64,000 nt of DNA from Arachnopeziza araneosa (lineage: Eukaryota > Ascomycota > Leotiomycetes > Helotiales > Arachnopezizaceae). The stretch is from positions 186,001 through 250,000 of the forward strand of contig QYAI01000001.1 of the NCBI GenBank assembly GCA_003988855.1. Reading direction: 5' to 3'. Position numbers and translations under genes: made by a program. This document shows positions 35,994-47,571 of the stretch, in pieces. Each line of letters opens with the position of its first letter. Position 1 is the first letter of the stretch. The notes beneath the pieces were generated by a model, which was not told the DNA's origin, ran no database searches, and saw only the letters and a program-made list of their open reading frames with translations.

Positions 35994-36800
35994 AATTTGA
36001 CAACAAGCACCAAATGAGGTAGAATGTCAGGTTGGGTTATTAGGTTGGATATCGCGTTGCTGTGGATCTGGATGATGATAACGACGATGATGATAATGAT
36101 TTTACGAATTATGCAACATATTTGTTAGAGAAATAAGATGAAGATTGAATGGAGTCGTACACAAATTGCGGCTGCAAGCTTGGCGGGGGCTGAAGCTTGA
36201 TTGAGCCTCACTGGACTAGGTCCCAATCATTACTTACTTCACTCTACTGGAATGCGATCAGTGGTAAATTAATAATCACTATCTTTACTCTATTGCTGAA
36301 ATCTCTTCGTGCATGTAGCTAGCATGCATTGGCTCCAGCGCACTTAAGCTACTCTCCTTTGGTAGGTACTTATTAGGAAGTTGCTCTCACGACGCATTAG
36401 GTCATAAGTATGAGTTTTGATATATTGAGTCACGTCTCCAAATACAACAGTAATTACTTCTAGTTATTGCAATCAAGTCCAAGCTTTTGAGGCAACCAGA
36501 TATGAACTGCAGTCCTGCTCTTCTACCGCATCTTGGTTTCCATTGATCCTATCTGAACTTCAATTGCATCTTGCGAATATCACCAGATGACCATGAACTT
36601 AGAGACAATGAACACCAATCAGAAAATTTCTCGTTCTTTTAAACAGCTTTTCTCAAACTTCTTTGTTTTGAGTCTAAGGCTCATTTCTTTCAAAGAGTCA
36701 ACAAAGCAGCCACCGTGAACGGAATGGTTGAATTAGGACGAAATGTGTTAGGATTCAAGGATCCTAATTTTCAATTCTTCTTGAGAGATATAATATCCAA
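35994..36800. other. Intergenic region, 0.8 kb
   Basis: 3' flank of the DUF6594 gene (with a GAT-rich run at about 36070-36105) and promoter of the 624-residue gene. Nothing else recognised. Confidence 0.45.
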
Positions 36801-39128
36801 ATGTCAACCATCCCCGAAATCACCGATCTCGCCATTCGGCATGGCTACAACCCGATCCCTCCTCGAAATCCAGCAGTTCCCTTCACGGCTGAAGACCTTA
36901 CCAGGATTCGACTCCACGAGGCTTATCAGCGAGAGAGGCTTCACGGCTTTACGATCAGTGAGTTGCAAGAGATCGGATGCTGGAATAAAGTAGACGCCCT
37001 GAAGAGCGATTTGGATTCTAACAATTCCCCAATTCATCCGTTGTATGAACGAGGGAAATGGAGAGTCTCGGAAGACCCCATTAATTTCAGACAACTTCCA
37101 GGGAACTGGGAGGCGAAGAATGATGTTATATGGGATGCAATTCTCCCTTCTCTGAGAATAGCGACAAGATTGTTGAATAGTTCTCATAACTGGCCATGGT
37201 AAGTAGTGTCTAATCATTAGGGTACTGATACTACTACTCTACTAGGCTTGATGCTCTCATTTATGGCGACTGGCGGATGCTTCTACCTAGAGAAGTTGAC
37301 GATGGTTGTCCTCCCACCCATGACTTCTACTGGGTTCACTGGTTCCACACTCGTGATCATACTATCGCTGCAAAAGATATCGAAGGCCAAAAGGCGCTTG
37401 CGCTCCTCTTTCCCAAGTATTTCAATCTCGGTATTAACTCCGCCAAAGAAGACTCAGATTGTCATGCATACTGCAGCTCAATATATAATCGTTCGAGTCC
37501 AAGAGAATATGTTGGAAGCAGGATCAGTCTTATGGCACTTCTTGTTAGACCTCTATTACGAGATGATCTTCCGGTGTCTGAAAGATTGGTCCATCAACTC
37601 TCGCTAGCTATAACAGTCAGTAATACTGATCTAACTTCCAATAATGAAAGCAAGAACACTAACTAATATAATCACAGCTTGTACATGAGACTATGGCCAG
37701 TCCTTGTAATCCGTAAAAGGGGATTCATTGCTAACTTGTGTTTAGCATGGTCTGACCGCTTTTGTAGCAGCCTATCAGAGAAAGATTGCTGGATGGCCAG
37801 CAGAACCGGTAATTCAAAAATGGGTTTTTTTGTGCTCATCTAATTAGAGCATAGTTTTTTGAACAAGAGAATATTACAGAAATAGGATGGTCCTGGGAAA
37901 CTTCTGTAGGTTCTCACTTCGAATCCAGCAACTCATCATTGATCGCCCTCTAGGTCTTCGGCGGGCTTGTCGAGGAAGGGTACAGAGGCTTGTCGGAGGC
38001 TTCTATCCGTGGGACTGGTGAGCCTCATCAGGTAGGCATATTCCTCATACTGCTTTGCTGCGCCCTCTAGACGAGCTCTGGAATTTGGCAACTGGATAAT
38101 GGAGGAAAAAAAGCCAAGAAATTACACCACTCTGGAGGCCCCTTTTAATTTCTTGACACCCACAGTGCTAATTGAATTATTAGTGTCTCTATGTTACAGA
38201 TTGGCCGAACTGGCAAGGATATCAAGATGGTGACTGGGATCCGAAAGCGAGTGTCATGAGATATCGAACCACAAATATGTATCAAAATGGGTCTCTGTTT
38301 GAAACTTGGCCCATGCAAGTTCAATTCATCGAAGATTTACAACAAGAACTTTATTGGACCAGAGTGGGCAGGTTTGGTCTGAAAGCATTTCGCACTCCTA
38401 AGATATGCGGTCTTCGACGTGTCCGTGGACGTAAAAAGATAACCATTCTCGGTCCCGACTACCACTCTTGGATCGATCAAAATGGCAAACCGATTCAGCA
38501 TCCCGATCCTGAACCTCCAGTGAATCCCACGGAACTGCAGGAATGGGAAGCTGAGCGACAACGAGCAATTAGTGCTATCGCAGTCCAAGTAGCAGCAAGA
38601 AAAGAGAGAGAAGCACGATTTGCTGCATTTAAAGCTCAGCAAGAGACACCACAAGCTCGAGCCGAAAGGCTAAAACGGCAAGCCGAAAGACTTGCAAACG
38701 AGAGGGATGTCATCAAAGCTGCAGTAGACGCTTATGATCCTAATGATGAAGAAAACTGCCTGCAATTGCTCAACACGATAGCTCAATCTACTTCGCCGAT
38801 CACCAGAGCTCACTATTTCATGTACTCCTCACAGATTCACCTAGCCGGTGACGCGGATTGGAGACGAATGCAATGGAACCGTGGCTTGCAAGAGCACAGA
38901 CTTCTAGACGATGCGGAAAGTTCCAGGATCCGTGCCAATATGAGGATTATTCGGGGTCTTTTAGAGGCGAAGAGGCATAGAGAGGCACAGGCTAGGCAGA
39001 GACAAATAAAAAGATTGCGAGATGATGGAGAAGGGCAGGGAGCTGGCGGAGAAGGATCGGCGAGACCTAGAATAACAAAGCCAACTGGTGCGGACGATGG
39101 AGGTGATCCTATGGACACAGGGGGATAA
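36801..39128 (+). CDS. Fungal protein of unknown function with charged helical C-terminus
   Basis: 624 residues from six exons: 36801-37198, 37246-37615, 37746-37808, 37855-37905, 37954-38017, 38200-39128. I do not recognise a family. The N-terminal half is Trp- and Tyr-rich and looks globular (DALIYGDWRMLLPREVDD, DFYWVHWFHTRDH, LMALLVRPLLRDDL). Around residues 315-420 lie WPNWQGYQDGDWDP and a Trp-rich segment. From about residue 410 the sequence is highly charged and probably coiled-coil (EWEAERQRAISAIA, RAERLKRQAERLANER), and it ends in a basic patch (RQRQIKRLRDDG) and a Gly/Asp-rich tail. The basic patch could be a nuclear signal; this is inference. The three middle exons (63, 51 and 64 bases) are the least certain part. 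Confidence 0.72.
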
Positions 39129-40636
39129 AACCAATATGGTAAGAAGAAAATTATTAATGAGGTGCTTTATCAGAGAACAGCCACTTCTGAAATTTGTAGA
39201 GTGGTTGAGGCATTCTTCAACTGTGTGGGGTTTCAATTCTGCCATTTTTCCTATGAATTATTTGGAAGGGAAGCGCTCTATTTCAGTTTAAGGTTTTGTC
39301 CCACCGGCGCCTAGGCGTGTTGTTTGGTGATGCGGAGGACTCGCTTAGAAAGGGGAGATTCACGGCATCCTCGCGCTTTAATCAATAAAGTATTTAATCA
39401 CTCTTAGTGATTTACAGTCAAATAACTGGAAGGAAACCATAAGACAAAGCTGAAAATTCAATACCGCGGCAGATACTTCAGCACATAAGGTTGAGGGCTC
39501 GGCAACTTCACGATGGTCAAGAGATGTAATCTTCATCAACACATTTCCAAGCCGTCAATACCAGAGTTGCTGAGCTTGACAGGAAATCGGAATTGAAAAT
39601 TGTAGGAGTGAAGTTTGCAAGGGTTTTTCGTTCGTTTCCTTCTCGATACAAAGCAGCTCTTCCAAACATGCAGACACAAGATAACAGCCCTCGAGTCTGA
39701 AAGAAGCAGGAAAGGCCTCACAGTAGCGCAAATCAGGAGGAGGTTAACACTCCTTCTCCAATTCTCCTCGAAACACTCAATTAGCCTCTCGAAATCTGAA
39801 ATCCGCACCTCGCCTGCATCTCGAGGAGATGAGCAGCCAGTCTCGGACGTGACAATCTCGCAGTGATGGGTCTCAACACCGACTTTGTTTGGATTGGATT
39901 TCGATGGATTCCGGAGAGCCGTTACATGTCTTCTTTCCCAGTGAATTGGCTAGGGAGGATATTCAATGTAATACCCATCACCCCTTTCATACTTATGGAA
40001 AGCGCTCGTCGCTCAAGAGCACAATCACAGGATGGGGGCGCTGATGATACCTGCATACCTATCTGTGACAGCTGGGAGCTATCTTGTTTCGCGTACTAGA
40101 TCGTGATGTTATGAACATGATCAGGCAGGCAGAGCAAATCTCTATTTGGCTTGTGGCTTATCAGACTGATAACCAGACACCTGCCTCCCCAAAGCCAATT
40201 TCAAAGGATGTTAAGTAAACGAAAATAAATGGACCACGAATTGTATGAATTGACTCCTATTAGCTTTATCATCGCACGTGATTTATCTAGGTAGGGACTG
40301 ATACTTCTAGGCAATCATTTAGAGTCTGGCCGCTCAACGCATTGTGGTCCATTGAGATTCTGCCTGGTCCTGCAGTGGTTGAAGAAGTCTGCGCCACGTT
40401 GAATGACTCACATTCGAGTCATGACCAACACAAGCAACTCAAACTTTGTTGCATTTCGCAGATTCGAGGCTATATAGAGGCTGTGGTCCTTTTATTCTTG
40501 GTGGCTGTGGCAGTCTTACTTCTCTACCTAGTAGTATATCACATTAATATCTATCACATGAGCGAACCATAATCAGGCACGGCGCTTTAAAAAGAGACTC
40601 TTGCGAATATTAATAATATTTAAAATCCTTCTATGC
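39129..40636. other. Intergenic region, 1.5 kb
   Basis: Convergent 3' ends: the unknown plus-strand gene and the minus-strand Zn2Cys6 gene. A 76-codon frame at 40342-40572 holds one hydrophobic stretch but no family signature. Nothing else recognised. Confidence 0.45.
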
Positions 40637-42244
40637 TCAAAGAGTGCTAATATCACTGTTCCGTCCTGTGTCCACATTCATTGCGAAATCCGGTTCTTGA
40701 TCCTTAGTATTTACTGAGTCCATTAGCTTTCGCATACAAGGACCCACGTACTTTCACTTACCGATAGACATGAATAACATCCCTAACTCATCTGTGTCCT
40801 CTAACCACAGTTGAACCCTCTTATCGACACCAAACCCAGGCTTAGCATTCATAAACTCATGCTGCAGGAATGGCACCCCATCCCATTGCAACAACCAGTG
40901 ATTATATAGGTGCTCCCATCTCTGCTCAGAACTCGCATTCCAGAGAAACTTCGCTGCTGGTCCAGGTATGAACCCTATTTCCTCGCAACTGAATGAAGGT
41001 AGATGGCGATAGACGGAATAGGCCCAATGCATTAAGTATAAGACGAAGACAGCCCGACGCTTGGAGGTGATATGAATCCAGGCCTCCCATGAAGGGACAG
41101 TTGATGAAGCTTCTTCCCGAAGAATCAATCCGGACCTTGCTGTGCGAAAGACAGCTTGCTGGAGGCCGTTGAGGATGGATGGATCAATGTTAGAGATGGA
41201 GTTTTGATCTCTGAAGGGGAAGATGAGCATTATATTGTAGATTGTTAGAGCCTGAAGGGCTGCTAAAAGATGTGTCTCGTCATATGTTGGTAACTACCGC
41301 ATTTCGGAGTACTCAGCATTATTCCCTAGGCAAGAAGTTTGTTCTTACATTATTGATTAGTGAGTTTGTTTCCCTTAAGATAGTCTCCTGTACAATGGAA
41401 CTTGATCCTTCGTATTGGCTATTCCACATTTTTGCAAACGTAAAGCAGTTTGCCAGAGGGAGCGGTAACGGGCTCTTCTCAAGCAACGTGTTGTGGAAGA
41501 GTGGGGGAAGCTGAAACCCTTTAGCTATCATTTGCGGCCAAGTTCGAAAGACTCGGAGAAGAAGTGTCATGCTATGCTTTGTCAGGATAGGTGTTGCGTC
41601 AACAATGGATGGTTCAGGCAGTGGTAGGAGGGATAGCATCCATTCTACGTCTTCCAATCCTGGGGTACTCTGAGGAATCTCTGCAGGTGAATCTGTAGAT
41701 GGGCCATCCAATTCTGCTGATTGACTGTTCCCCAGCAGGCTAGATGAAACGCCTTGCAAACCTCCGGGCAGAGTTTTGGTGTTCCAGAACATGTTGGAAC
41801 CTTCTTTGGGTGAATTCTCGTGGTTTGCCGGTTCGCTCCTCTCATGATTGGTCGAGCGGCGAATAGTAGGAGCGGAAGATTGAGGAGTAGGCGGCGAGGC
41901 AAGGCCGGAAGGACTCGTTCTTAGGAGACCACGACTTTTTGATAGCCCTTGTACCGTGGTATTTGGTGGGTAAATACACGAAGCCTTTCGCGAGGTACAG
42001 CGAGTGCAAGAGGGATGCTGTAGGTCGCACCTAACTTTTGCAATTGAGCATGGATGACAAGATTTCTGCCTGAGATTTTGGGGCCCAGGGCTCGCACATA
42101 TTTTACAATGTCTCACCAGAGATGATTCTGTCTTTGATGAGCCAAGGAACCGAAGAAAAGGAACTGACTAGGCGTTATACTTTGACTAAAAGTTTTATTG
42201 CAGTTTAGACACTCGAAAGCAGCCGTACGCCGCAGGGTATCCAT
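40637..42244 (-). CDS. Zn2Cys6 transcription factor with an extra N-terminal zinc finger
   Basis: Nuclear regulator of 483 residues. Exons: 42244-42181, 42127-41349, 41293-40762, 40713-40637. The N-terminus holds a C-x2-C-x12-H-x3-C finger (ECLNCNKTFSQ, then KSSLVRHCKIC), interrupted by the first intron. Directly after it comes the Zn2Cys6 cluster (SCHPCSIAKVRCD, SCTRCTSRKASC). Combined fingers of this type occur in a subgroup of fungal regulators. A Ser/Pro linker follows, then the fungal-specific domain region (THLLAALQALTIYNIMLIFPF, VFVLYLMHWAYSVYRHLPSF). I took the ATG at MDTLRR; ATGs at 42274 and 42310 are in frame upstream. It is transcribed away from a VOC-family gene across 368 bases and could control it, which is inference. 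Confidence 0.85.
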
Positions 42245-42612
42245 GGTAGCAACAAAGGGAGAGGAAGTTGCCATTACAATGCCAATGATGATAGAAGCGC
42301 ATCCATTCAACCGGAACTCCTGAACCAGTGATCAAAGCATCAACCAAGCAGTCGGATTACAAATCCTCTTTAGCATCCAAAGTGGGGAGCAACCGGAACT
42401 CCGTGTGCCGAGGGAAGCGTTCACTGCATCGTAGATTTCGAGACATGTCCCATAGCTCATGTCTTAAGAACAATGGCGGAGATCCGGTACACTTTCTGAT
42501 TATGGATTAGAGGTAGTCACCTATCTGTATTTAAGAACTTCCTGATTCTCTCGGTTCAAGGAATATTGGCTCATACTTGAGCACAACTTTCAATCTTGAG
42601 CTCCAACTCAAT
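42245..42612. promoter_or_regulatory. Shared divergent promoter region
   Basis: 368 bases between the ATG of the minus-strand regulator and the ATG of the plus-strand VOC gene. Both promoters must lie here or overlap the genes. I could not identify a specific binding site. Confidence 0.5.
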
Positions 42613-43119
42613 ATGACAATAAATCACATATTCCTCCTCGTCTCTGCAGCGAAACTACCTGCACTTCGACCATTCTATGCAGCGATCCTTCAACCACTTG
42701 GGTATAAGGAACTTATTGCAGCGGAAGCCTCAATGCTTTACGGATATGGGACTGATTATCCGTACTTTTGGTTGAAACCTCTTGCACCAAATCAGCAGCC
42801 TATTCCAACACATATTGCCTTTGATGCACCAAGTAATTACCTTCAAGCAAGATTCTCGTCTAAACAGTCTCTGACTGAGATTCCAGATAACGCAGCTGTG
42901 GATCAGTTCTTCGAGGCTGCGATGTGAGTTTGAAATTTGCGACAACAAATAAATGGGCCACTGATTCTTCCATATAGCAATGCAGGAGCGACAGACAACG
43001 GAAAGCCTGGAATCCGAGAGGAAATGAGTAGGCAACCTTACTACTCAGCCTTCATCTTGGATCCGGATGGGAATAATATTGAGGCTGTATGTGTTGATAA
43101 AGCAGGCAGAAAGAAATAA
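42613..43119 (+). CDS. VOC-family (glyoxalase/dioxygenase fold) protein
   Basis: 150-residue metal-dependent or metal-binding enzyme of the vicinal oxygen chelate superfamily; the reaction is unknown. Exons 42613-42923 and 42978-43119, joined at AT|C. Signs: NHIFLLVSAAKLPALRPFYAAILQPLGYK at the N-terminus, THIAFDAPS in the middle, and a C-terminal half with YYSAFILDPDGNNIEAV, where the DPDGN-E pattern is the standard last strand of the fold. His3 or His4, the middle His and the final Glu fit the usual metal positions. Single-domain size matches bacterial and fungal glyoxalase-like proteins, but substrate-specific residues cannot be assigned. I chose the ATG at 42613, where the fold begins, over the in-frame ATG at 42577. 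Confidence 0.88.
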
Positions 43120-44635
43120 GGGACCATACACAAAAAGGTGCAGGATAAATATTCATTCTCAATAGAGTGCTCTCGAGACCTGACTGAGGTCTTCTGAATA
43201 AATGCAATGCCGAGCAGGTGTTCAAATTGTGTCTTCTCGCCAAAAGTGGACGAATGTAGAAGATCTAAACTTTCCGACCCGTTCAGACTACACTTGTGTA
43301 ACAGACATGAACCTCTTCAAAACCCATCGATATTCCCGGATGATCAATCAGATGTGTTGCTGACGAGCTTTCTGCGCACTGACGGCCGTTGTCGGGGTTT
43401 AAAAAAAAGTGGAAGATCGCCACATTGCGGTGACTTCAACCGGTCGAGATTCAGCCTTCTGCAGCAGCCTCGAGCCAGCGCGACACACCAGTTCCCCTAT
43501 CTTCAAGATAGCACAAGTGGCAGAATTCCACCTCAGCTAGGACAACACATATCCCGTAACCTGGGTGCGTTGACAGAACGGTACAGCTGCAGATATGCAA
43601 GACGAAGTCAACAGATCCGACGAGTAGTTTGCTCTAGGCTGTAAGACCCAGGCTTGAGATACGGGTGTCTGGTCCCCTTTTGTTGGCTTCAGTCGCATGA
43701 TCAAAATGGCTAGACGATGATAGTAAGTGATGTCGTGGCCAGCTCGGGTGCGGTGAGACTCGAAGTGCCTAGACAAGAGCGGCTGAGGAGGGTGTCTTTA
43801 TCAAGTCGCTGAATGGAATCCTCTTGTCCAAAGAAGAGAGATGGTGTAGCGTAGAGAGATGTATGTTTGTCTCATCTGATGCAGGACGTCGCTCTCGCTA
43901 GAGGAGGTAATGGAAGAGACTCCTCTTCGACTGGTATTCTGGTGTCCTGAGTCGAGTTCGTTCGTTCTTCTCATGCTTCTGTCGCATTCTAAAGCTTTAT
44001 TTCAGCGAATCGCGGCAGGCAGATCCTGGGAGGCTGATTCGGAACAAGCCTGAATCATGAGCTTGATCACATCTCGGCATGCTCGTTTGAGGCCGGATGC
44101 AGCAGAAACGGAAAATGGGAAGCGTCAAAGACAGCTGGATGGCAAAAGAAATCATGACCATCGGCAGACAAAAGAGTCGGGTCAGGATAAACGAACGCCA
44201 GTGACGATTGAGCCCAAGTCTAGCGTGACTCTTCTGGTAAGTGATGGTGACAAGTGATCCCAATATTGCGTTGTTAGGCTTAGTCTAGGTCGCTGTCATT
44301 CTTACAGACAACTGCAGCCTCCAAGCCACGCTAGCTAATCGTCAATCGGAACGAGCAGCGGACGAGGCGAGAGGGCGGTCCGCCGCCTCTCTGAGTGTAT
44401 ATATCCACTACCCGCCTACCTGATCTCTGACTTCGCCCAACATTCATCAACAACAGATTCAGCCCCGAATCACCCTCCGAGGAACCTCCCCAAGTCCAGA
44501 ACCTCCTATCAGACTCCACGGCTGCTTTTGGAACCCTCGTCACCTTCTTGGGCGCTTTGACTTCCTATCGACCTTATCACCAGACAACTCATCTCCTCGC
44601 CCACTCAATCCCCAACACTTTCCCAAGTCTTCAAG
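43120..44635. other. Intergenic region, 1.5 kb
   Basis: 3' flank of the VOC gene, then the promoter of the ubiquitin-like/AN1 gene. A TATA-like GTATATATCC stands at about 44397, about 240 bases ahead of the ATG, and the DNA from there is C-rich. A 145-codon plus-strand frame at 43207-43644 shows no family signature. Nothing else recognised. Confidence 0.5.
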
Positions 44636-45271
44636 ATGCGCTCCTCAACTCCAATCTCTAGATCCGCCTCGCTAGAACCGGCCTCAAATATGCAAATCTT
44701 CGTTAAGAACATCTCGGGGGAAAGTACGTTCTCCCTCCCTTCCTCGCCAAGTATCTCAACTGACCAGTTCTCTTCAGTCTTCCCCATGACCGTTCCTCAA
44801 GATCTGTCAATATCACACCTCAAGACCCTCATCTCTGTCCGCACATCTCTCCCCGAATCAGAACTCCGCCTCGTCTTTGCAGGGAAGCACCTTTCCAGTA
44901 GCAGTACCCTTGCCGATAATCACATCACACGAGAATCAACACTGCATCTAGCAAGCCCTCTTCGCGGCGGCATGCCACCCAAGAAGATCCGCTGCACGTA
45001 CAAAGACTGCCGGGAGGGCGCACAGCGCATCATTGGCGACTGCGGGTTCTGTAACGGTCACTACTGTGGGAAGCACCGGTTACTAGAGGACCACAAGTGC
45101 GACGGCCTGGAAGACGTAAGCAGCTCCTCTCCTACATGGTGGCTTGTAGGCCTGGACTTCTTATCAGATGAGTTGCTAACTGATTTACCACGACAGTGCA
45201 AGAAGGAGTCTCACGACCGCAACGCAGCACAGTTGAACGCAGAGCGAACACAGGTCATCAAAGGTATCTAG
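44636..45271 (+). CDS. Ubiquitin-like domain ending LRGG fused to an AN1 zinc finger
   Basis: 166 residues by my splicing: exons 44636-44723, 44778-45115 and 45197-45271. Removing the first intron (GTACGT donor, CTGAC branch, CTTCAG acceptor) gives a domain starting MQIFVKNISGE, which aligns with ubiquitin without gaps and is exactly 76 residues long. It keeps K6, K27, K48 and H68 and ends RESTLHLASPLRGG. The AN1 finger follows at residues 102-137: C-x4-C-x10-C-x2-C-x4-C-x2-H-x5-H-x-C. Such zinc fingers bind proteasome or chaperone partners in related proteins; this one's partner is not known. The LRGG-Met junction resembles cleavable ubiquitin-ribosomal protein fusions. The 18 residues before MQIFVK may be a real extension, or translation may start at 44690. 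The first intron is 54 bases and stop-free, so unspliced reading also stays open. Confidence 0.88.
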   Translation: MRSSTPISRSASLEPASNMQIFVKNISGESTFSLPSSPSISTDQFSSVFPMTVPQDLSISHLKTLISVRTSLPESELRLVFAGKHLSSSSTLADNHITRESTLHLASPLRGGMPPKKIRCTYKDCREGAQRIIGDCGFCNGHYCGKHRLLEDHKCDGLEDVSSSSPTWWLVGLDFLSDELLTDLPRQCKKESHDRNAAQLNAERTQVIKGI

Positions 45272-47571
45272 GCTGCAGTTTGTTATATGTATATTGGGAT
45301 ATGCGGCGGCGTTGGGCTTTGTCATCCCTGTATTTACACACTTTCTGGCCGGTTCTGTGTCCATTTTAGCGGGCGTAATATCCATGATCTGCTCTAGTTT
45401 GCCGATGCATTAGAAGAATAAGATGGCACATATACACACAGGTTTGCTCTCTAGAGCCATAACCTCCCTTTAATTTCTTATTACGTGATATCTACTCATA
45501 TCTGATTTTCTGTTCTGAAGTCGACGCCGACGTTCGTAGCGAGGCCAGGTTTAAACGAGCAACATAAATACTTCATGTGCCTATTATCGTTTCGACTACT
45601 CTCTCCCCCCTCTCGAATTCGCTCCTCCGCTGCCATCTCCATCTAGACTCTTCAAGAAGCCCCATGATCCGTTTTCCATTTCTTTCCTTTTCTGAGCACC
45701 ACAGCAGAGATTTGCTTTATCCAAAGCAGCATTCTCGAACAGTGCTTGAATAGAGTCTATTGACATGGAGTAAACACAGGTGCTACTCCTTCCAGAAGGA
45801 CCCTGAAAACGAAACTCTTGCACATGATCTAATAGCCCAATACGAATCTATCATTTTGCAAATCAGCTCAGATGCGTTTCGGCGGAAGAGTTCGGGTTAA
45901 CCTCTCACTGAGTCGAGATTGTGGGAAGGGGAACAGAGGTCATGGATCGAGACCGCGATCCATGCAAATTGTTCACCTCATTATGAAATATATATACCTT
46001 TGGTTAGGAAGACTTGCTTGGTTTTTGAGAACAAGAGCCAAGGATCAGTTTATGCTAGTAATAACCCCGGTTTACACGCTGTAGAGAGCTATTTAAAATC
46101 AATAGTTTACCTCTGATATATCTACTTTAACCCTTTATAAATGAATCGGACACTTTTCCTCTCTAGCCGCTTATCACAGCACGCGGGTGTCTCCAGAGCA
46201 TGCGACGATCCGGTTACCTCTCTGTCTCTATCACATTATTGTGATGAATCTCCGGATACCATCGATCTGTACACAGGTCCAGTAAATCCATAGTGTAACT
46301 TTCTCTTCCATACGGCTGTTCACTTTTCTAGAACGTCTCAGGATCGTTTGAGTTTTGATTCCGATTCTGGAAATTTTAGCGCTTACTCTATACTCCGATA
46401 TAGCCTCAAGACCTACGATTGCTTAGCTGTTGTTGTGCCGTGAGATCTTCTATTTCCTCTCTAGAACCTTAAAAAGATATGCAAAACTACTCCAACATCT
46501 TGTGAATATGCATTAGTTCCACTTTCGTTTAATCTCAATTTTCATTGCCGAGCTAGCTTCCTTTCTATCTTGATATGGAGCTAGATAGAGCATCTTAGCA
46601 GAAGCATCCTAAGCTTTCGATACAGTTAGATATCGTTCCGAACCACGTCATACAAAGAACCATCCCATTCTATCCTCTCTGACATCAGACCCAAATTTTC
46701 ATTATGTAGATCTAAGTATATCTCTACTGAGACCCTGCCAAACTCTCGTAGACCGCCAGAGCGACTCAAGGGCGGTTGGTAAGCTTACTGCTAAAAATAG
46801 TGCAGCCTGTTCAAAGGAATCGAAACATTAGAGGAAACTTTTTGGCTTCATAAATAAATTTGATTCCGAATTTTAGTTCGTACCTAGGTAAATAATGACT
46901 TCCTCGACTATCTAGCGAAGGGAGAGCTTGTCCACCGACGAGAACAAACCAAGATTTTACGCCAGCGATTCTTGACTTTATTCGACCTTCTATATGTGAA
47001 ATATTGAAGCCATCAGATAAATGAGCATACAAGTTACTCCGAGATACGGTATGAGTAGTGATTAATCCACTGAAGATGAAAGATCTACAGAGCGAACCCC
47101 AAATAAGTTGGGCAGGACCTGTGAGAAAGAGTCATTTCGGAGCAGGGATATCAAGGCGTTTTAGAAAAGAGAAGCGGAGGCTAAAAAGTCTCGCAGCATA
47201 CGGCAACTGACGAGACAAAGAGGGATGTGTGGATAGAACTTGGACATAATAACAGACATACCTATCTCATGATGAACAGCAGATGACTTCGTAGGGATAA
47301 AGAGCGAATTCCTAGTAGTTCACAACATCTGAAGGTAAAGCGAGACAGATAGAGAAAGCCTATAAACAGAAAAAAGATATCTATGGAGGAGAAGCAACTA
47401 TGAAGCAGCAGGGAGATGAAAGACTAAAACCCAGGCGGGGTGCGGCAATTGAGGTGGAAATCAAGACAGATTGGAGGCTCCATAATGTTTGGCCATAAAT
47501 CCGTCACTTAGATATCCAGGTACTCATCATTTACACTACGTATTTTTATGCTATCAAAATTGTGCGTAAAT
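45272..47571. other. Intergenic region, 2.3 kb
   Basis: Between convergent 3' ends of the AN1 gene and the glutathione-dependent formaldehyde dehydrogenase gene. Frames of 65-75 codons have no family resemblance. No repeat or RNA gene recognised. Confidence 0.45.

Noticed and set aside
40342..40572. 76-codon plus-strand frame with a membrane-like segment
   Set aside because: Short, with no homology I recognise, in a spacer between convergent genes.
43207..43644. 145-codon plus-strand frame
   Set aside because: No domain, repeat or splice evidence; composition resembles the surrounding spacer.
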